In this document: positions 19,398 to 28,353 of the stretch, piece by piece
How positions within the stretch are numbered: the first letter of the stretch is position 1
How the letters are laid out: the number at the start of each line of letters is the position of its first letter
Origin: an uncultured Granulosicoccus sp.
GTDB lineage: Bacteria > Pseudomonadota > Gammaproteobacteria > Granulosicoccales > Granulosicoccaceae
Assembly (NCBI GenBank): GCA_947499955.1
Contig: CANMQI010000026.1
Location: 1-64,000 of the forward strand
Direction of reading: 5' to 3'
Length of the DNA stretch: 64,000 nt
Made by a program: the position numbers and the translations under genes
Notes under the pieces: generated by a model
What the model was told of the DNA's origin: nothing
The model's database searches: none
What the model saw: only the letters and a program-made list of their open reading frames with translations

Positions 19398-20078
19398 GTG
19401 TTGTTAGTCATTGAAAAGGTGTTCACCCCTGAAGAGGCCATTGGCTTCGGGCAGCAGTTGGCGGATAGTGCCTGGGTGGATGGAAAATTGTCGGCCGGCT
19501 CGCAAGCCGCCTCCGTCAAGACCAATCAACATCTGGACGACCGCATCGATCTGGCGCGAGATATCGGCAACGCCATACTTGGCAGGTTGAACTCTCATCC
19601 GCAGTTTGTGTCCGCGGCCCTGCCCAATCGCATACTTCCACCCAAATTCAACCGGTACACGGGAGGAGGGCAGTATGGGGCCCATATCGACAGTGCCATC
19701 ATGGGGATGCCTGGTGGTGGTCAGATTCGCACGGATCTGTCGGCGACGCTGTTTCTGTCTCAGCCTGATGACTACGAAGGCGGGGAGTTGGTGATCGACA
19801 CACGGTTCGGTGCACAGGATGTGAAGCTGGAAGCTGGGGATCTGGTGCTCTATCCCTCAACCAGCCTGCATTGCGTCAACCCGGTACTCTCCGGTGCGCG
19901 CATCTGCTCGGTTTTCTGGATCCAGAGTCTGATACGGGATAATCAACAGCGTGAGATTCTGTACGACCTTGATCAAAGCGTGCAGTCGATTTCCCTCGAC
20001 AAGGGGCCGGAAGATGAGGATGTCAGTCGGCTGACCGGGATTTATCACAATCTGATGCGCTGCTGGGCCAGCACCTGA
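19398..20078 (+). CDS. PKHD-type Fe(II)/2-oxoglutarate dioxygenase (PiuC/YbiX family)
   Basis: 226 aa. The double-stranded beta-helix iron site is visible: H96-x-D98 in GGGQYGAHIDSAIM and distal H158 in YPSTSLHCVNPV, with R168 in GARICSVFW for 2-oxoglutarate. PiuC/YbiX proteins are commonly encoded next to catecholate siderophore receptors and are iron-regulated. GTG start 19398, 39 bp after the FMN oxidase. Its last 56 bp overlap the convergent DUF11-type gene. Confidence 0.88.
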   Translation: MLLVIEKVFTPEEAIGFGQQLADSAWVDGKLSAGSQAASVKTNQHLDDRIDLARDIGNAILGRLNSHPQFVSAALPNRILPPKFNRYTGGGQYGAHIDSAIMGMPGGGQIRTDLSATLFLSQPDDYEGGELVIDTRFGAQDVKLEAGDLVLYPSTSLHCVNPVLSGARICSVFWIQSLIRDNQQREILYDLDQSVQSISLDKGPEDEDVSRLTGIYHNLMRCWAST

Positions 20079-21270
20079 GGCGTCGATAGCCGCATTGAAT
20101 GGTCGGGGTGGATAGCAGCCACAGCAGCCAGAAAGAGAGCGAACCTGCGCCCGAACGACTGTCTGTTGTGGCCGCGTCGATGCTGTTGCCAGCCTGGTCA
20201 GCCTGCTCGGATTGCCCTATTTGCCCTGATTGCCCGGATTCGAGACGTTCATCCACCGTTGATTCGGTATCCGGCTGCCCGTTGTCGGACGTCACAACGT
20301 CGGGAATCAATGGTGAATCAAGGCCAGGCATCGGCCTCTCATTGCCATCCGCATTCGCACGGATACTCAGTGGCAGGGTGACGACATTGTCGTCAGGGTT
20401 GATTTCCTGCTGATCCGTCGTGATGGTTGCGCGAAGCCGTGCCTTGGGTGAACCGGCAATGGCTTGCAGACTGACGGATACCGAAGTTGTATTACCTGCG
20501 GGCAGTTCACTCAAGGGACAGATGATATCGTTGCCGGATTCGTGGCAGAGCAGCGGGGATTCGCTGGCCAGAGCCACCTCGGCACGCGGTCGCGTCAGAG
20601 CCAGCTGCAGGCCGGTAGCCACGGCACTATCATCACGGTTACTGATATCGAGCGATATCGTGAATACATCTCCGACCTGGACATCGCTCTTGTCGATCGT
20701 GGCGTGGAGCGCCAGGTCAACTTCGTCAGCGGCTGCCGTACCGGCGTCGCCATTATCGAGCTCCAGCGTTGTCCAGCGCCCACCGGCAAAAGCGGTACCG
20801 CGCCCTTCAGGGATCTTGCCGTTGCTGTTGGCCAGGGATTCCACGGCAACTGTGGCGCCGTGGGGAACAACAATGTCCTCGAAGGTATGTTGTATTGGCG
20901 TGTAGTCCTGGCCAACCTCTGGATTGTTGGCTGTGCCGACCAGAACATCGTTGATCAGGACGCGGTATTCCGCCTCGCCAGCCAGTTCTGCCAGCGTGGT
21001 CAGTGTGATGTCGTAGAAGTCCGACTCTCCCTCGTAACGCAGCGTTGCACGGGCAGAACGGTTGCGATAGTTCTCGTTGGCAGCATCGATTGTCAATGCC
21101 TCTCTGTCGGGAGCTTCTGACTGGTAGGGAACCTCACCGGCGTCGATGATGGGAAAATCATCGACAGCTTCAAAGCGGTAGGTGTCAGCCTGCGCTGTAG
21201 AGATTACCGTCAGAGCAGCGACGCACAAGACGATCAGCGTTCGATTGACGAATGTGGAACGTACGCTCAT
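20023..21270 (-). CDS. Secreted DUF11-type repeat protein with possible C-terminal sorting tail
   Basis: About 415 aa from ATG 21270, chosen because it gives a clean signal peptide (MSVRSTFVNRTLIVLCVAAL, cleavage after STAQA); the frame is open to an ATG at 21321. Residues about 185-300 form a DUF11/CARDB-like beta-sandwich (VDLALHATIDKSDVQVGDVF, NRDDSAVATGLQL, NPDDNVVTLPL). A Gly/Gln/Asp-rich linker leads to GAGSLSFWLLWLL then RRLR, resembling a GlyGly-CTERM/rhombosortase tail but with a further 18 residues. It may be surface-exposed. The function is unknown; the position between two iron operons and a nearby Fur-like site hint at iron control. Confidence 0.7.
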   Translation of the reverse strand: MSVRSTFVNRTLIVLCVAALTVISTAQADTYRFEAVDDFPIIDAGEVPYQSEAPDREALTIDAANENYRNRSARATLRYEGESDFYDITLTTLAELAGEAEYRVLINDVLVGTANNPEVGQDYTPIQHTFEDIVVPHGATVAVESLANSNGKIPEGRGTAFAGGRWTTLELDNGDAGTAAADEVDLALHATIDKSDVQVGDVFTISLDISNRDDSAVATGLQLALTRPRAEVALASESPLLCHESGNDIICPLSELPAGNTTSVSVSLQAIAGSPKARLRATITTDQQEINPDDNVVTLPLSIRANADGNERPMPGLDSPLIPDVVTSDNGQPDTESTVDERLESGQSGQIGQSEQADQAGNSIDAATTDSRSGAGSLSFWLLWLLSTPTIQCGYRRLRCWPSSASDCDKSRSAD

Positions 21271-21390
21271 GGGGTCGATGATGCTCTGGCGAGGGGTATG
21301 ACTGGCGCAGCACTGGGTCATACGGCAGTGTCAGACTGTGGTGAAGCAAGGCAGGTGCCACCGGTTTCCAGTGAAATATTGCGGAATTTA

Positions 21391-21409
21391 GTTGAGAAAG
21401 ATTCTCATT
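21391..21409. promoter_or_regulatory. Fur-box-like site between DUF11 gene and heme receptor
   Basis: gttgagaaagattctcatt: the right arm attctcatt is typical of Fur boxes and the left arm gttgagaa matches 6 of 8 of its mirror. It lies between divergent genes, so it may control both. Confidence 0.55.
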
Positions 21410-21535
21410 TGCATTACTATTTGCAACAGATGCCGGCCCCCGTAGCTTGAACGACAGCTCGCCGGTCTACAGCAGCCAGCAGACGCTCTGACGTCAGCCA
21501 GCCAGACAATCCATCGAATCTTCTGGATCACACTC

Positions 21536-23551
21536 ATGCTTGATTGGCGGCGAGTGCGGCTGTGCGCCACGATTGCCGTGGTGTTCACCCCCGGCACTGT
21601 TTACTCGGATACCGATCCCATGGTGCTGGACACCATGGTGATTACCGGCACGCGTACCGAACGAAAATTGCTGGATGTGCCGGTACGTACCGAAGTCATC
21701 AATCGCGAAGCGCTGGAAAGCAGTCATGCACGCGATCTGTCGGAAGCATTGCGCAATCAGCCCGGACTGTTGCTGAAGGATATCCACGGCAAGAGTGGCA
21801 AGGAAGTCTGGCTGCAAGGGCTGGACTCCGATCGTGTGTTGATTCTGATCGATGGCACGCCCGTGAGTGCATCCAGTGGCTCGACAGTGGATCTCACCCA
21901 GATTGCCATCGCCGATGTCGAGCGTATCGAAATCGTCAAGGGTGCTGTCTCGGCGCTGTACGGCAGTGCCGCGATGGGAGGTGTGATCAATGTCATCACA
22001 CGCCAACCGACGGCACCGCTTGCCTATCAGTTGCAGCTGGACTCGGGTAGTCATGGTGACAAACGCCTGGCCGGAAACTCGGTACTGGACGAGCGTCATG
22101 TCAGTGCCGGATTCAGTGTGGCGCAACCACGATTCGATGGTTCCTTTTCACTGGATGTCCGGGATGCCGATGGTTTTGATCTGGACCCGTCCAGCTACGC
22201 CTTCGGTGGCGACAGAGGCAGCAAGACCAATCTGGCGGGAACCGTGGCATTCAAGCTGGATGAGAAAAAGCGTATCGAATACAGCTCCACCTGGTACGAA
22301 GAGGATGTAAATAGAGACTTCAGTACCTTTACACCAGGGCAGGGCGATATCCTCAAACTCGATGCCGAGTACGCGACGCGTTTCAATCAGACACTCTCCT
22401 GGAAGAGTGAACTGGCAGGGGGGCGTTCACTCAAGGCCTATCTGATGCGCGAGCAGTTCGAGGATGTCACCAGGCAGGATGTGATATCCACCTCCTTGCT
22501 GGATCAGAAACGTGAAGCCGATATCGAGACGCTCAAGGCAGAGCTGCAGTTCGACATGCCTGTCGGGCAGAATCAGCAATGGACCATGGGTGCGGCGCTG
22601 TTCGACTCGCAGCTGCAGCAGCAACAGGAAAGGGCTGAAGGCAGTCGCCTGTTGCAGATCAATGAAATCATGCCGGGTGCTGATCATCAGAACAGTGAAC
22701 TCTTCATCCAGAACAGTCTGTTGTTCGGTGATCAGTGGGAGTTCATACCAGGGCTCAGATGGCAGGACGACAGCGATTTCGGGACGCATATCGCACCAAA
22801 GATCAATGTCATGTACGTCCCGGAATTTCTGCCCTCTCTCAATCCACGCTTGCGCTTCGGTCTGGGAAGCGGATACCGGGTTCCGAATCTGAAGGAGCGC
22901 TATTTCCTGTTCGACCACAGCGCAAACGGTTATGTGGTGTTGGGCAACACCGAGCTGGAGCCTGAAGAATCTGACAGTCTGCAATTGGGGTTCGAGATGT
23001 CAGTCAACCAGGCGACACGGGGAGAGATCTCCCTGTTCTACAACCGGTTCCGCAATCTGATTACTACCAGCGACGATGCAGAGGCCAGTGCAGGACAGCA
23101 GTTGCAGGTGTATCGCTACAGCAATGTCGAGGCGGCCAGAACCCTGGGAATGGAACTGAATCTGGCGCACCGCTTGAGCGAGCAGTTGTCGCTCGATACC
23201 GCCTATACCTGGCTGCAAGCCACGAATACAGAGACGGATCTGGACCTGACCAGGCGTCCCGAGCACCAGGTCGATGTGTCCATCAACTGGAAGATTCCAG
23301 GTGTTCGCTCGAGCGCCAGTCTGAAGGCTGCCTGGCAGAGCCATGAGTATGTCGATGCGGACAACCAGATACGTTCGCCGGGCTATACCACCATCGACCT
23401 GCGTTTCAATCAGCCAATTGGTCAGCGCTTCAAGTGGTTCGCAGGTATCGACAACCTGCTCGACGAACATCAGGACCCCGACAACGCAGGCCAGGATTTC
23501 AGGCCATCAGAAGGACGGTTTATCTACACCGGCTTGCGTTATTCACTTTGA
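21536..23551 (+). CDS. hmuR: TonB-dependent heme receptor (HmuR class)
   Basis: 671 aa. Signal peptide, TonB-box-like MVLDTMVITGTR, plug motifs (DLSEALRNQPGLLL, VERIEIVKGAVSALYGSAAMGG) and a barrel containing GYRVPNLKERYFLFDHS, the FRAP-like region of heme receptors, ending in LRYSL. Downstream genes for HmuY, a HugZ-like protein and HmuTUV make heme or a hemoprotein the likely ligand. It is the first gene of the heme operon, behind a Fur-like box. Confidence 0.85.
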   Translation: MLDWRRVRLCATIAVVFTPGTVYSDTDPMVLDTMVITGTRTERKLLDVPVRTEVINREALESSHARDLSEALRNQPGLLLKDIHGKSGKEVWLQGLDSDRVLILIDGTPVSASSGSTVDLTQIAIADVERIEIVKGAVSALYGSAAMGGVINVITRQPTAPLAYQLQLDSGSHGDKRLAGNSVLDERHVSAGFSVAQPRFDGSFSLDVRDADGFDLDPSSYAFGGDRGSKTNLAGTVAFKLDEKKRIEYSSTWYEEDVNRDFSTFTPGQGDILKLDAEYATRFNQTLSWKSELAGGRSLKAYLMREQFEDVTRQDVISTSLLDQKREADIETLKAELQFDMPVGQNQQWTMGAALFDSQLQQQQERAEGSRLLQINEIMPGADHQNSELFIQNSLLFGDQWEFIPGLRWQDDSDFGTHIAPKINVMYVPEFLPSLNPRLRFGLGSGYRVPNLKERYFLFDHSANGYVVLGNTELEPEESDSLQLGFEMSVNQATRGEISLFYNRFRNLITTSDDAEASAGQQLQVYRYSNVEAARTLGMELNLAHRLSEQLSLDTAYTWLQATNTETDLDLTRRPEHQVDVSINWKIPGVRSSASLKAAWQSHEYVDADNQIRSPGYTTIDLRFNQPIGQRFKWFAGIDNLLDEHQDPDNAGQDFRPSEGRFIYTGLRYSL

Positions 23552-23589
23552 CAGCAACACGTTCAACACGACACACAGGCATTGCCATC

Positions 23590-24816
23590 ATGAAATCACG
23601 ACCATCCGACCTCCCTTTTCCACGTCTCGTATCTTCACCTGTCCGGCTATTGCTCCTGGCCCTGAGTGTCACCATGCTCAGCGCCTGTACCTCCGACAAT
23701 GACCCGGTCGTTGAACAGGAAACCCCCGCCGGTGATGCCGGTAGTGGTGAGGATGTCGATACCAATACAGGTATTACAACTCTGACTCTGGATGCCAGTG
23801 CTGGCGGCTTTGGTGCGGAAGAGGGAGATGCTGCGAACAAGTGGGCCTATCTGGATCTGGATAGCGGCCAGGTTCTCGATCTGACCGATGCCGAAGCCGG
23901 CTTGTCAACGCAGTGGGATGTTGCCTTGAAACGCGTGGATGTGCGTACCAATGGCGGTGCGTCGGGCCCGGGTAGTGTGACGGCCGCGCTGGCTGATGCG
24001 CAATCGGTTTTCTATGACGAAGAGGGAGAACCTGATCTGGAGGTGTTCAGTGCTGCAACGGCAGACGGTGAGTTGCCAGCTCTGCAGCGCGCCATCGACA
24101 CCTCTCAGTTGACGTTCGAAGCCGACAGTGATGTTGCTGCCATCAATGGCAGCGGTATCGATGAAGCGGCAAGCTGGTGGTTGTATGAGGCGGCGGACCA
24201 CACAGTGAATGCGAATGACAATGCCTGGTACGTGGTCAGAGGCGCTGATGGTCAGAGCTCTGCTCGCTTTCATGTGACCGACATCGATCAGTCGTCCCAA
24301 CAGATCAGTGTTGAACTGTTCATCCAGAATACCGGGGAGAGCACCTTTTCTGACTCAGCGGTGATATGGACTGCCACCATCGGTGGTGATGGGGGGAGTG
24401 CCTGTTATGACTTCGAGCAGATGGTCGACGTGGATTGCCTCGCTCAGGCTGACACCTGGGATCTGCAATTCGAGATTGCCGCCGGTGGCCGAAGCTGGAA
24501 TGCCTGGGTCAACGGTGGTGAAGTGCGAAGTGCCGGCACTCAGGGGGCCGCTTTCGGTCCGATCGCATCCGAATCCATCGCGGACTATGAATCATCTGCA
24601 GCTGTTCCGACCTGGTTCGAAGACGCTCCTGGCGGTGTGTTCACGAACAGTAGCTGGTACGCCTACGACCTCGATGGCAACCATCGAATCTGGCCGAACT
24701 ACCGAGTGTATGCCGTAGACACCGGGGAGGCCATCTACAAGATGCAGCTGTTGAGCTACTACGATGAAGCCGGCACCAGCGGCATCGTCACGCTGCGATA
24801 CGACATCGTGGAATAG
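23590..24816 (+). CDS. hmuY: HmuY-like heme-binding lipoprotein
   Basis: 408 aa from ATG 23590; the frame is open further upstream into hmuR but the lipoprotein signal fixes the start. The lipobox LSAC puts the lipidated Cys at C33. Two HmuY-like segments follow: YLDLDSGQVLDL with TQWDVALKRVDVRTNGG, and DTWDLQFEIAAGGRSWNAW. HmuY proteins capture heme at the cell surface and pass it to HmuR. It starts 38 bp after the receptor. Confidence 0.8.
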   Translation: MKSRPSDLPFPRLVSSPVRLLLLALSVTMLSACTSDNDPVVEQETPAGDAGSGEDVDTNTGITTLTLDASAGGFGAEEGDAANKWAYLDLDSGQVLDLTDAEAGLSTQWDVALKRVDVRTNGGASGPGSVTAALADAQSVFYDEEGEPDLEVFSAATADGELPALQRAIDTSQLTFEADSDVAAINGSGIDEAASWWLYEAADHTVNANDNAWYVVRGADGQSSARFHVTDIDQSSQQISVELFIQNTGESTFSDSAVIWTATIGGDGGSACYDFEQMVDVDCLAQADTWDLQFEIAAGGRSWNAWVNGGEVRSAGTQGAAFGPIASESIADYESSAAVPTWFEDAPGGVFTNSSWYAYDLDGNHRIWPNYRVYAVDTGEAIYKMQLLSYYDEAGTSGIVTLRYDIVE

Positions 24817-24845
24817 GTTTCGCAAGTGTCTGTGGAGATGATCTC

Positions 24846-25418
24846 ATGAGTTATCTGAATAGTGATCTGAGTGCTGTACGCCGCGATTGTCAGGATTTTC
24901 GTGGTCGTTGCCAGCGGGTTCAACTGGCTGTGCAGAGTGAGTCCGAAGAGCTGGATCTGGGGTGTTCGCCGTTCATTCAACTGGACGATGACATTCATGT
25001 CTACATGAATTCGGGTTCGGTCCTGCACGGCGGCCTGCTGGGTGATGGACAGGTCAATCTGATGTTTCTCGAAGATGAATTCAGCTCTCCGCAAACGTTT
25101 TCTCGGCGGCAACTGACCATCGAGGGTAGTGTGAGCGCCGTGCCACGTGGCTATCAATACACCCGCATCATGGTGGCTTTTCAGGATCGTCTGGGATCCT
25201 TCATGGACATCATCAGACGCATGCCGGAAGCTCGCCTTATCCGGATCAAACCACTGGCAGGGCGTTATATCAATGAGCTGTCTCAGGTGTTTACCTTCAA
25301 GGGGAGCCGTCTGGATTGCTTGCAGGAAGAAGCGTCCTCACGAGGCAGACCATGGACTCTCGACGCGCCGCGTAGCCAGGAGTCTTCAATGAGCCGGATG
25401 CTGGCAGGTGACTCCTGA
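24846..25418 (+). CDS. HugZ/HutZ-like heme-utilisation protein
   Basis: 190 aa with a split-barrel FMN-binding-like fold signature: CSPFIQLDDDIHVYMNSGSV, MFLEDEF, FSRRQLTIEG and IKPLAGRYINELSQVF, matching the HugZ family used to degrade heme or handle iron release in the cytoplasm. It sits between hmuY and hmuT and touches hmuT (TGATG). No histidine occurs in the C-terminal third, where HugZ/HutZ carry a proximal heme ligand, so its activity may differ from theirs. Confidence 0.7.
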   Translation: MSYLNSDLSAVRRDCQDFRGRCQRVQLAVQSESEELDLGCSPFIQLDDDIHVYMNSGSVLHGGLLGDGQVNLMFLEDEFSSPQTFSRRQLTIEGSVSAVPRGYQYTRIMVAFQDRLGSFMDIIRRMPEARLIRIKPLAGRYINELSQVFTFKGSRLDCLQEEASSRGRPWTLDAPRSQESSMSRMLAGDS

Positions 25419-26302
25419 TGCTGCGCCGATTCAGTTGTGTGCGTGGTTATCTGTTGCTGCTGGTCATGTCATTGACGAGCATGCACGCGGCGCAGCTGCA
25501 GGCTGACGAAGATCAGCCTCGACTGATCTCGGTTGCAGGTTCGTTGACGGAAATTCTCCATGAGCTTGATCTGCAGCATCTGCTGGTTGGTGTGGATACC
25601 ACCAGTCGATGGCCGCAGTCGACTGCCGAGCTGCCACAAGTGGGTTATCAGCGGGCTCTATCGGCCGAGGGTATCCTGTCATTGTCTCCTGACACTGTAC
25701 TGGCCACAGCAGATGCCGGTCCGCCCGAGGTACTGCAACAGTTGCGCGATGCGGGTGTGCACATCGAGCAGTTCTCCCGCGATAATACTATCGATGGGTT
25801 GCAGGGTCGCATTCGTGCCATCGCCCAGGTCTACGATAGGGTGCCTGAGGCAGAGCAGTTGATCGGCTCCATCGATGACGAGCTTGATGCGGTTGCACAG
25901 CTGTTGCAGGGACGCGCTGCGCCACGCGTGGTGTTTCTTCTGGGAGTCGATGCCGGCTCCTCACTGGCTGCAGGAAGTGGTACGTCCGCTGATGCCATGA
26001 TCGGGTTGGCGGGAGCGGAGAACGCGCTGGCAGATTACGAGGGCTACAAGCCGGTCAACGCTGAAGCACTGATCGAGGCATCCCCTGATGTTCTGCTGGT
26101 CGTGCAGCACGATGCGGACAAGGGGCGGGATGCCGTCATTCAGTCAGTGTTGGATCTGCCAGGCGTGAAATTGACACCGGCTGGTGAAAACTCACGCATT
26201 CTGGTGCTGGATGCCTTGCGCTTTCTGGGCTTTGGTCCACGTACCGGCAAGGCACTGCAGGAACTCGCCAGTCAGCTTTATCCGGTGTCTGATGCATCAT
26301 GA
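25418..26302 (+). CDS. hmuT: Heme ABC transporter periplasmic binding protein HmuT
   Basis: 294 aa with signal peptide (hydrophobic 11-23, cleavage near MHAAQLQA), then the type III binding protein fold: RLISVAGSLTEILHEL, VGVDTTSRWP, ILSLSPDTVLAT, GLAGAENALADYEGYKPV. It collects heme in the periplasm for HmuUV. Its start overlaps the HugZ-like stop by one base and its stop overlaps hmuU (ATGA). Confidence 0.9.
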   Translation: MLRRFSCVRGYLLLLVMSLTSMHAAQLQADEDQPRLISVAGSLTEILHELDLQHLLVGVDTTSRWPQSTAELPQVGYQRALSAEGILSLSPDTVLATADAGPPEVLQQLRDAGVHIEQFSRDNTIDGLQGRIRAIAQVYDRVPEAEQLIGSIDDELDAVAQLLQGRAAPRVVFLLGVDAGSSLAAGSGTSADAMIGLAGAENALADYEGYKPVNAEALIEASPDVLLVVQHDADKGRDAVIQSVLDLPGVKLTPAGENSRILVLDALRFLGFGPRTGKALQELASQLYPVSDAS

Positions 26303-27465
26303 CCGATATGCCGCTGAAGAGACCGTGGTCCAGAGGTGCTTCTTCGAACAGGCTGCGTCGGCTTGCTTTGCGGGGGGCGGGGAGTCTGGCTGATCAGCGC
26401 AACACTGCAAAGATGATGACCGGCCGCTATCTGGTACTGCCACTGCTTTGCCTGCTACTGCTGGCGACTGCCCTGGCAGGCCTGGCCGTCGGTGCTGTCG
26501 CGGTGCCGCTCGAAGATGCTGCCGGGATATTGCTGCAGCTACCGGGGCTGAATCGAGCGTCGGACTACTCAAGCACCCATGTTGCGGTCGTGCAGAGTAT
26601 TCGCCTGCCACGTGTTCTGATGGGCATGCTGGTTGGGGCCAGTCTTGCCATGTGTGGTGCCGCCCTGCAAGGCCTGTTTCGTAATCCTCTGGCAGATCCG
26701 GCACTGGTTGGTGTGTCGAGCGGCGCAGCGCTGGGTGCTGTCAGTGTCATCGTTCTCAGTGGAACCGTGTTGCAAGGTCTGGCGCAAATCGCAGGCCCGT
26801 ATCTACTACCACTGGCAGCGTTCCTTGGTGGCGTTTGCGTTACCTTGCTGGTCTATCGTCTGGCACACAGCGGTGGCCGGACAGCCGTGACAACCCTGTT
26901 GCTGGCGGGAATTGCAGTCGGCTCCCTGAGCTCTGCCGGTACGGGTCTGCTGACTTACATGGCAGATGACTTTCAGTTGCGAACACTCACTTTCTGGACC
27001 ATGGGTAGCCTGGGTGGCGCTACCTGGTCGAAGTTGGGCGCCGCTGCCATTCTCATGCTGCTTGCACTGGTTCTGATCCCGACACAGGCGCGTGCCTTGA
27101 ATGCCTTGTTACTGGGGGAGTCCGAGGCCATGCATCTGGGTTTCGATCTGGAGCGTGTCAAACGTCGCCTCGTTCTGCTGATTGCGCTGGCAGTGGGCGC
27201 CGCCGTGTCGGTGTCCGGCATCATCGGCTTCGTCGGTCTGGTCACTCCGCATCTGATTCGGCTGGCGGTTGGCCCCGATCATCGGCTGTTGCTGCCAGCC
27301 TCGGCATTGCTCGGGGCGTCGCTGCTGTTGCTGGCAGATCTCTTTGCGCGCACCATCGTGGCACCCAGTGAGCTGCCTATCGGCATAGTGACAGCGCTGG
27401 TTGGTGGCCCGTTCTTCTTGTGGCTGCTGGTTCGCTTCCGTTCGCAGAGAGCTCTGCAGGCATGA
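26299..27465 (+). CDS. hmuU: Heme ABC transporter permease HmuU (FecCD family)
   Basis: 388 aa with about ten membrane segments and FecCD signatures: SIRLPRVLMGMLVGASLAMCG, LQGLFRNPLADPALVGVSSGA, GFVGLVTPHLIRL. The first 40 residues before the first helix are longer than usual; an internal ATG near 26413 could be the true start. Overlaps hmuT by 4 bp and hmuV by 4 bp. Confidence 0.92.
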   Translation: MTDMPLKRPWSRGASSNRLRRLALRGAGSLADQRNTAKMMTGRYLVLPLLCLLLLATALAGLAVGAVAVPLEDAAGILLQLPGLNRASDYSSTHVAVVQSIRLPRVLMGMLVGASLAMCGAALQGLFRNPLADPALVGVSSGAALGAVSVIVLSGTVLQGLAQIAGPYLLPLAAFLGGVCVTLLVYRLAHSGGRTAVTTLLLAGIAVGSLSSAGTGLLTYMADDFQLRTLTFWTMGSLGGATWSKLGAAAILMLLALVLIPTQARALNALLLGESEAMHLGFDLERVKRRLVLLIALAVGAAVSVSGIIGFVGLVTPHLIRLAVGPDHRLLLPASALLGASLLLLADLFARTIVAPSELPIGIVTALVGGPFFLWLLVRFRSQRALQA

Positions 27466-28250
27466 TGTCTCTCGAGCGCGCCTGTTTGCAGGGCCATCAG
27501 GGGTGGCGGGTTGACCATGTTTCTCTGGAACTCTACCCCGGGGAAGTTCTGGCTTTGCTGGGGCCCAACGGGGCGGGTAAAAGCTCCATTCTGAAGCTGT
27601 TGTCCGGAGAGCTTGCCTGCGATTCCGGTCGGAGTCTGCTGTCGGGGGACAGCATGGCCGCCTTGTCGCCCCTGCACCTGGCGCGGCGGCGCGCCGTCCT
27701 GCCCCAGCAGAGTGAACTGGCGTTCAGTTTCAAGGTACAGGAGGTTGTGATGATGGGACGCAGCGCCCACCGGGGCTGCGGACAGCAGCGGGATCAACAG
27801 GCCGTAGACTGGTCCATGCAGAAAACCGGAGTCGCCGACCTGGCGGGGCAGGATTACATGAGCCTGTCCGGAGGAGAGCGTCAGCGTGTCCATCTGGCCC
27901 GGGTGCTGGCGCAGATAGGCCCTGAGGCCGAGGGCTCGAATTCAATTCGTTTCCTGTTGCTGGATGAGCCGACTGCTGCCCTGGATCTTGCGCATCAGCA
28001 TCAGGTACTGGGTATTGCCAGAGAGCTTGCCAGCACCTTGAAGATCGGTGTACTCACGATACTGCATGATCTGAATCTGGCGGCGCTGTATGCCAATCGG
28101 ATAGCTTTGCTGAAACGGGGCAAGCTGGTCAGCGTCGGCTTGCCGCAGGAGATTCTCACACCGCAAAACATTCAACAGGTGTTCGCCACCCAAGCCAGCG
28201 TCATGCCGCATCCGCATCGTCCACGAAAGACCCTGGTGGTTACCGGTTGA
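27462..28250 (+). CDS. hmuV: Heme ABC transporter ATPase HmuV
   Basis: 262 aa from ATG 27462, the overlap with hmuU deciding the start. Walker A GPNGAGKSS (34-42), signature LSGGERQRVHLARVLAQ, Walker B FLLLDEPTAALDL and switch His in LTILHDLNLAALYAN. Powers heme import through HmuU; last gene of the heme operon. Confidence 0.93.
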   Translation: MMSLERACLQGHQGWRVDHVSLELYPGEVLALLGPNGAGKSSILKLLSGELACDSGRSLLSGDSMAALSPLHLARRRAVLPQQSELAFSFKVQEVVMMGRSAHRGCGQQRDQQAVDWSMQKTGVADLAGQDYMSLSGGERQRVHLARVLAQIGPEAEGSNSIRFLLLDEPTAALDLAHQHQVLGIARELASTLKIGVLTILHDLNLAALYANRIALLKRGKLVSVGLPQEILTPQNIQQVFATQASVMPHPHRPRKTLVVTG

Positions 28251-28353
28251 TGGCGTGCCTTGTGGTGAGAGCGGGTGGCAGAACGGGATGATCATGGCCC
28301 CGGCAGATCGGTGCCCCTACTGAGGAGACCGACACGCCGGAGCCGTTTGCCTG

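Noticed and set aside
23434-23589. Extended N-terminus of the HmuY-like gene
   Set aside because: It overlaps the receptor gene and would bury the lipoprotein signal; ATG 23590 gives a proper lipobox.
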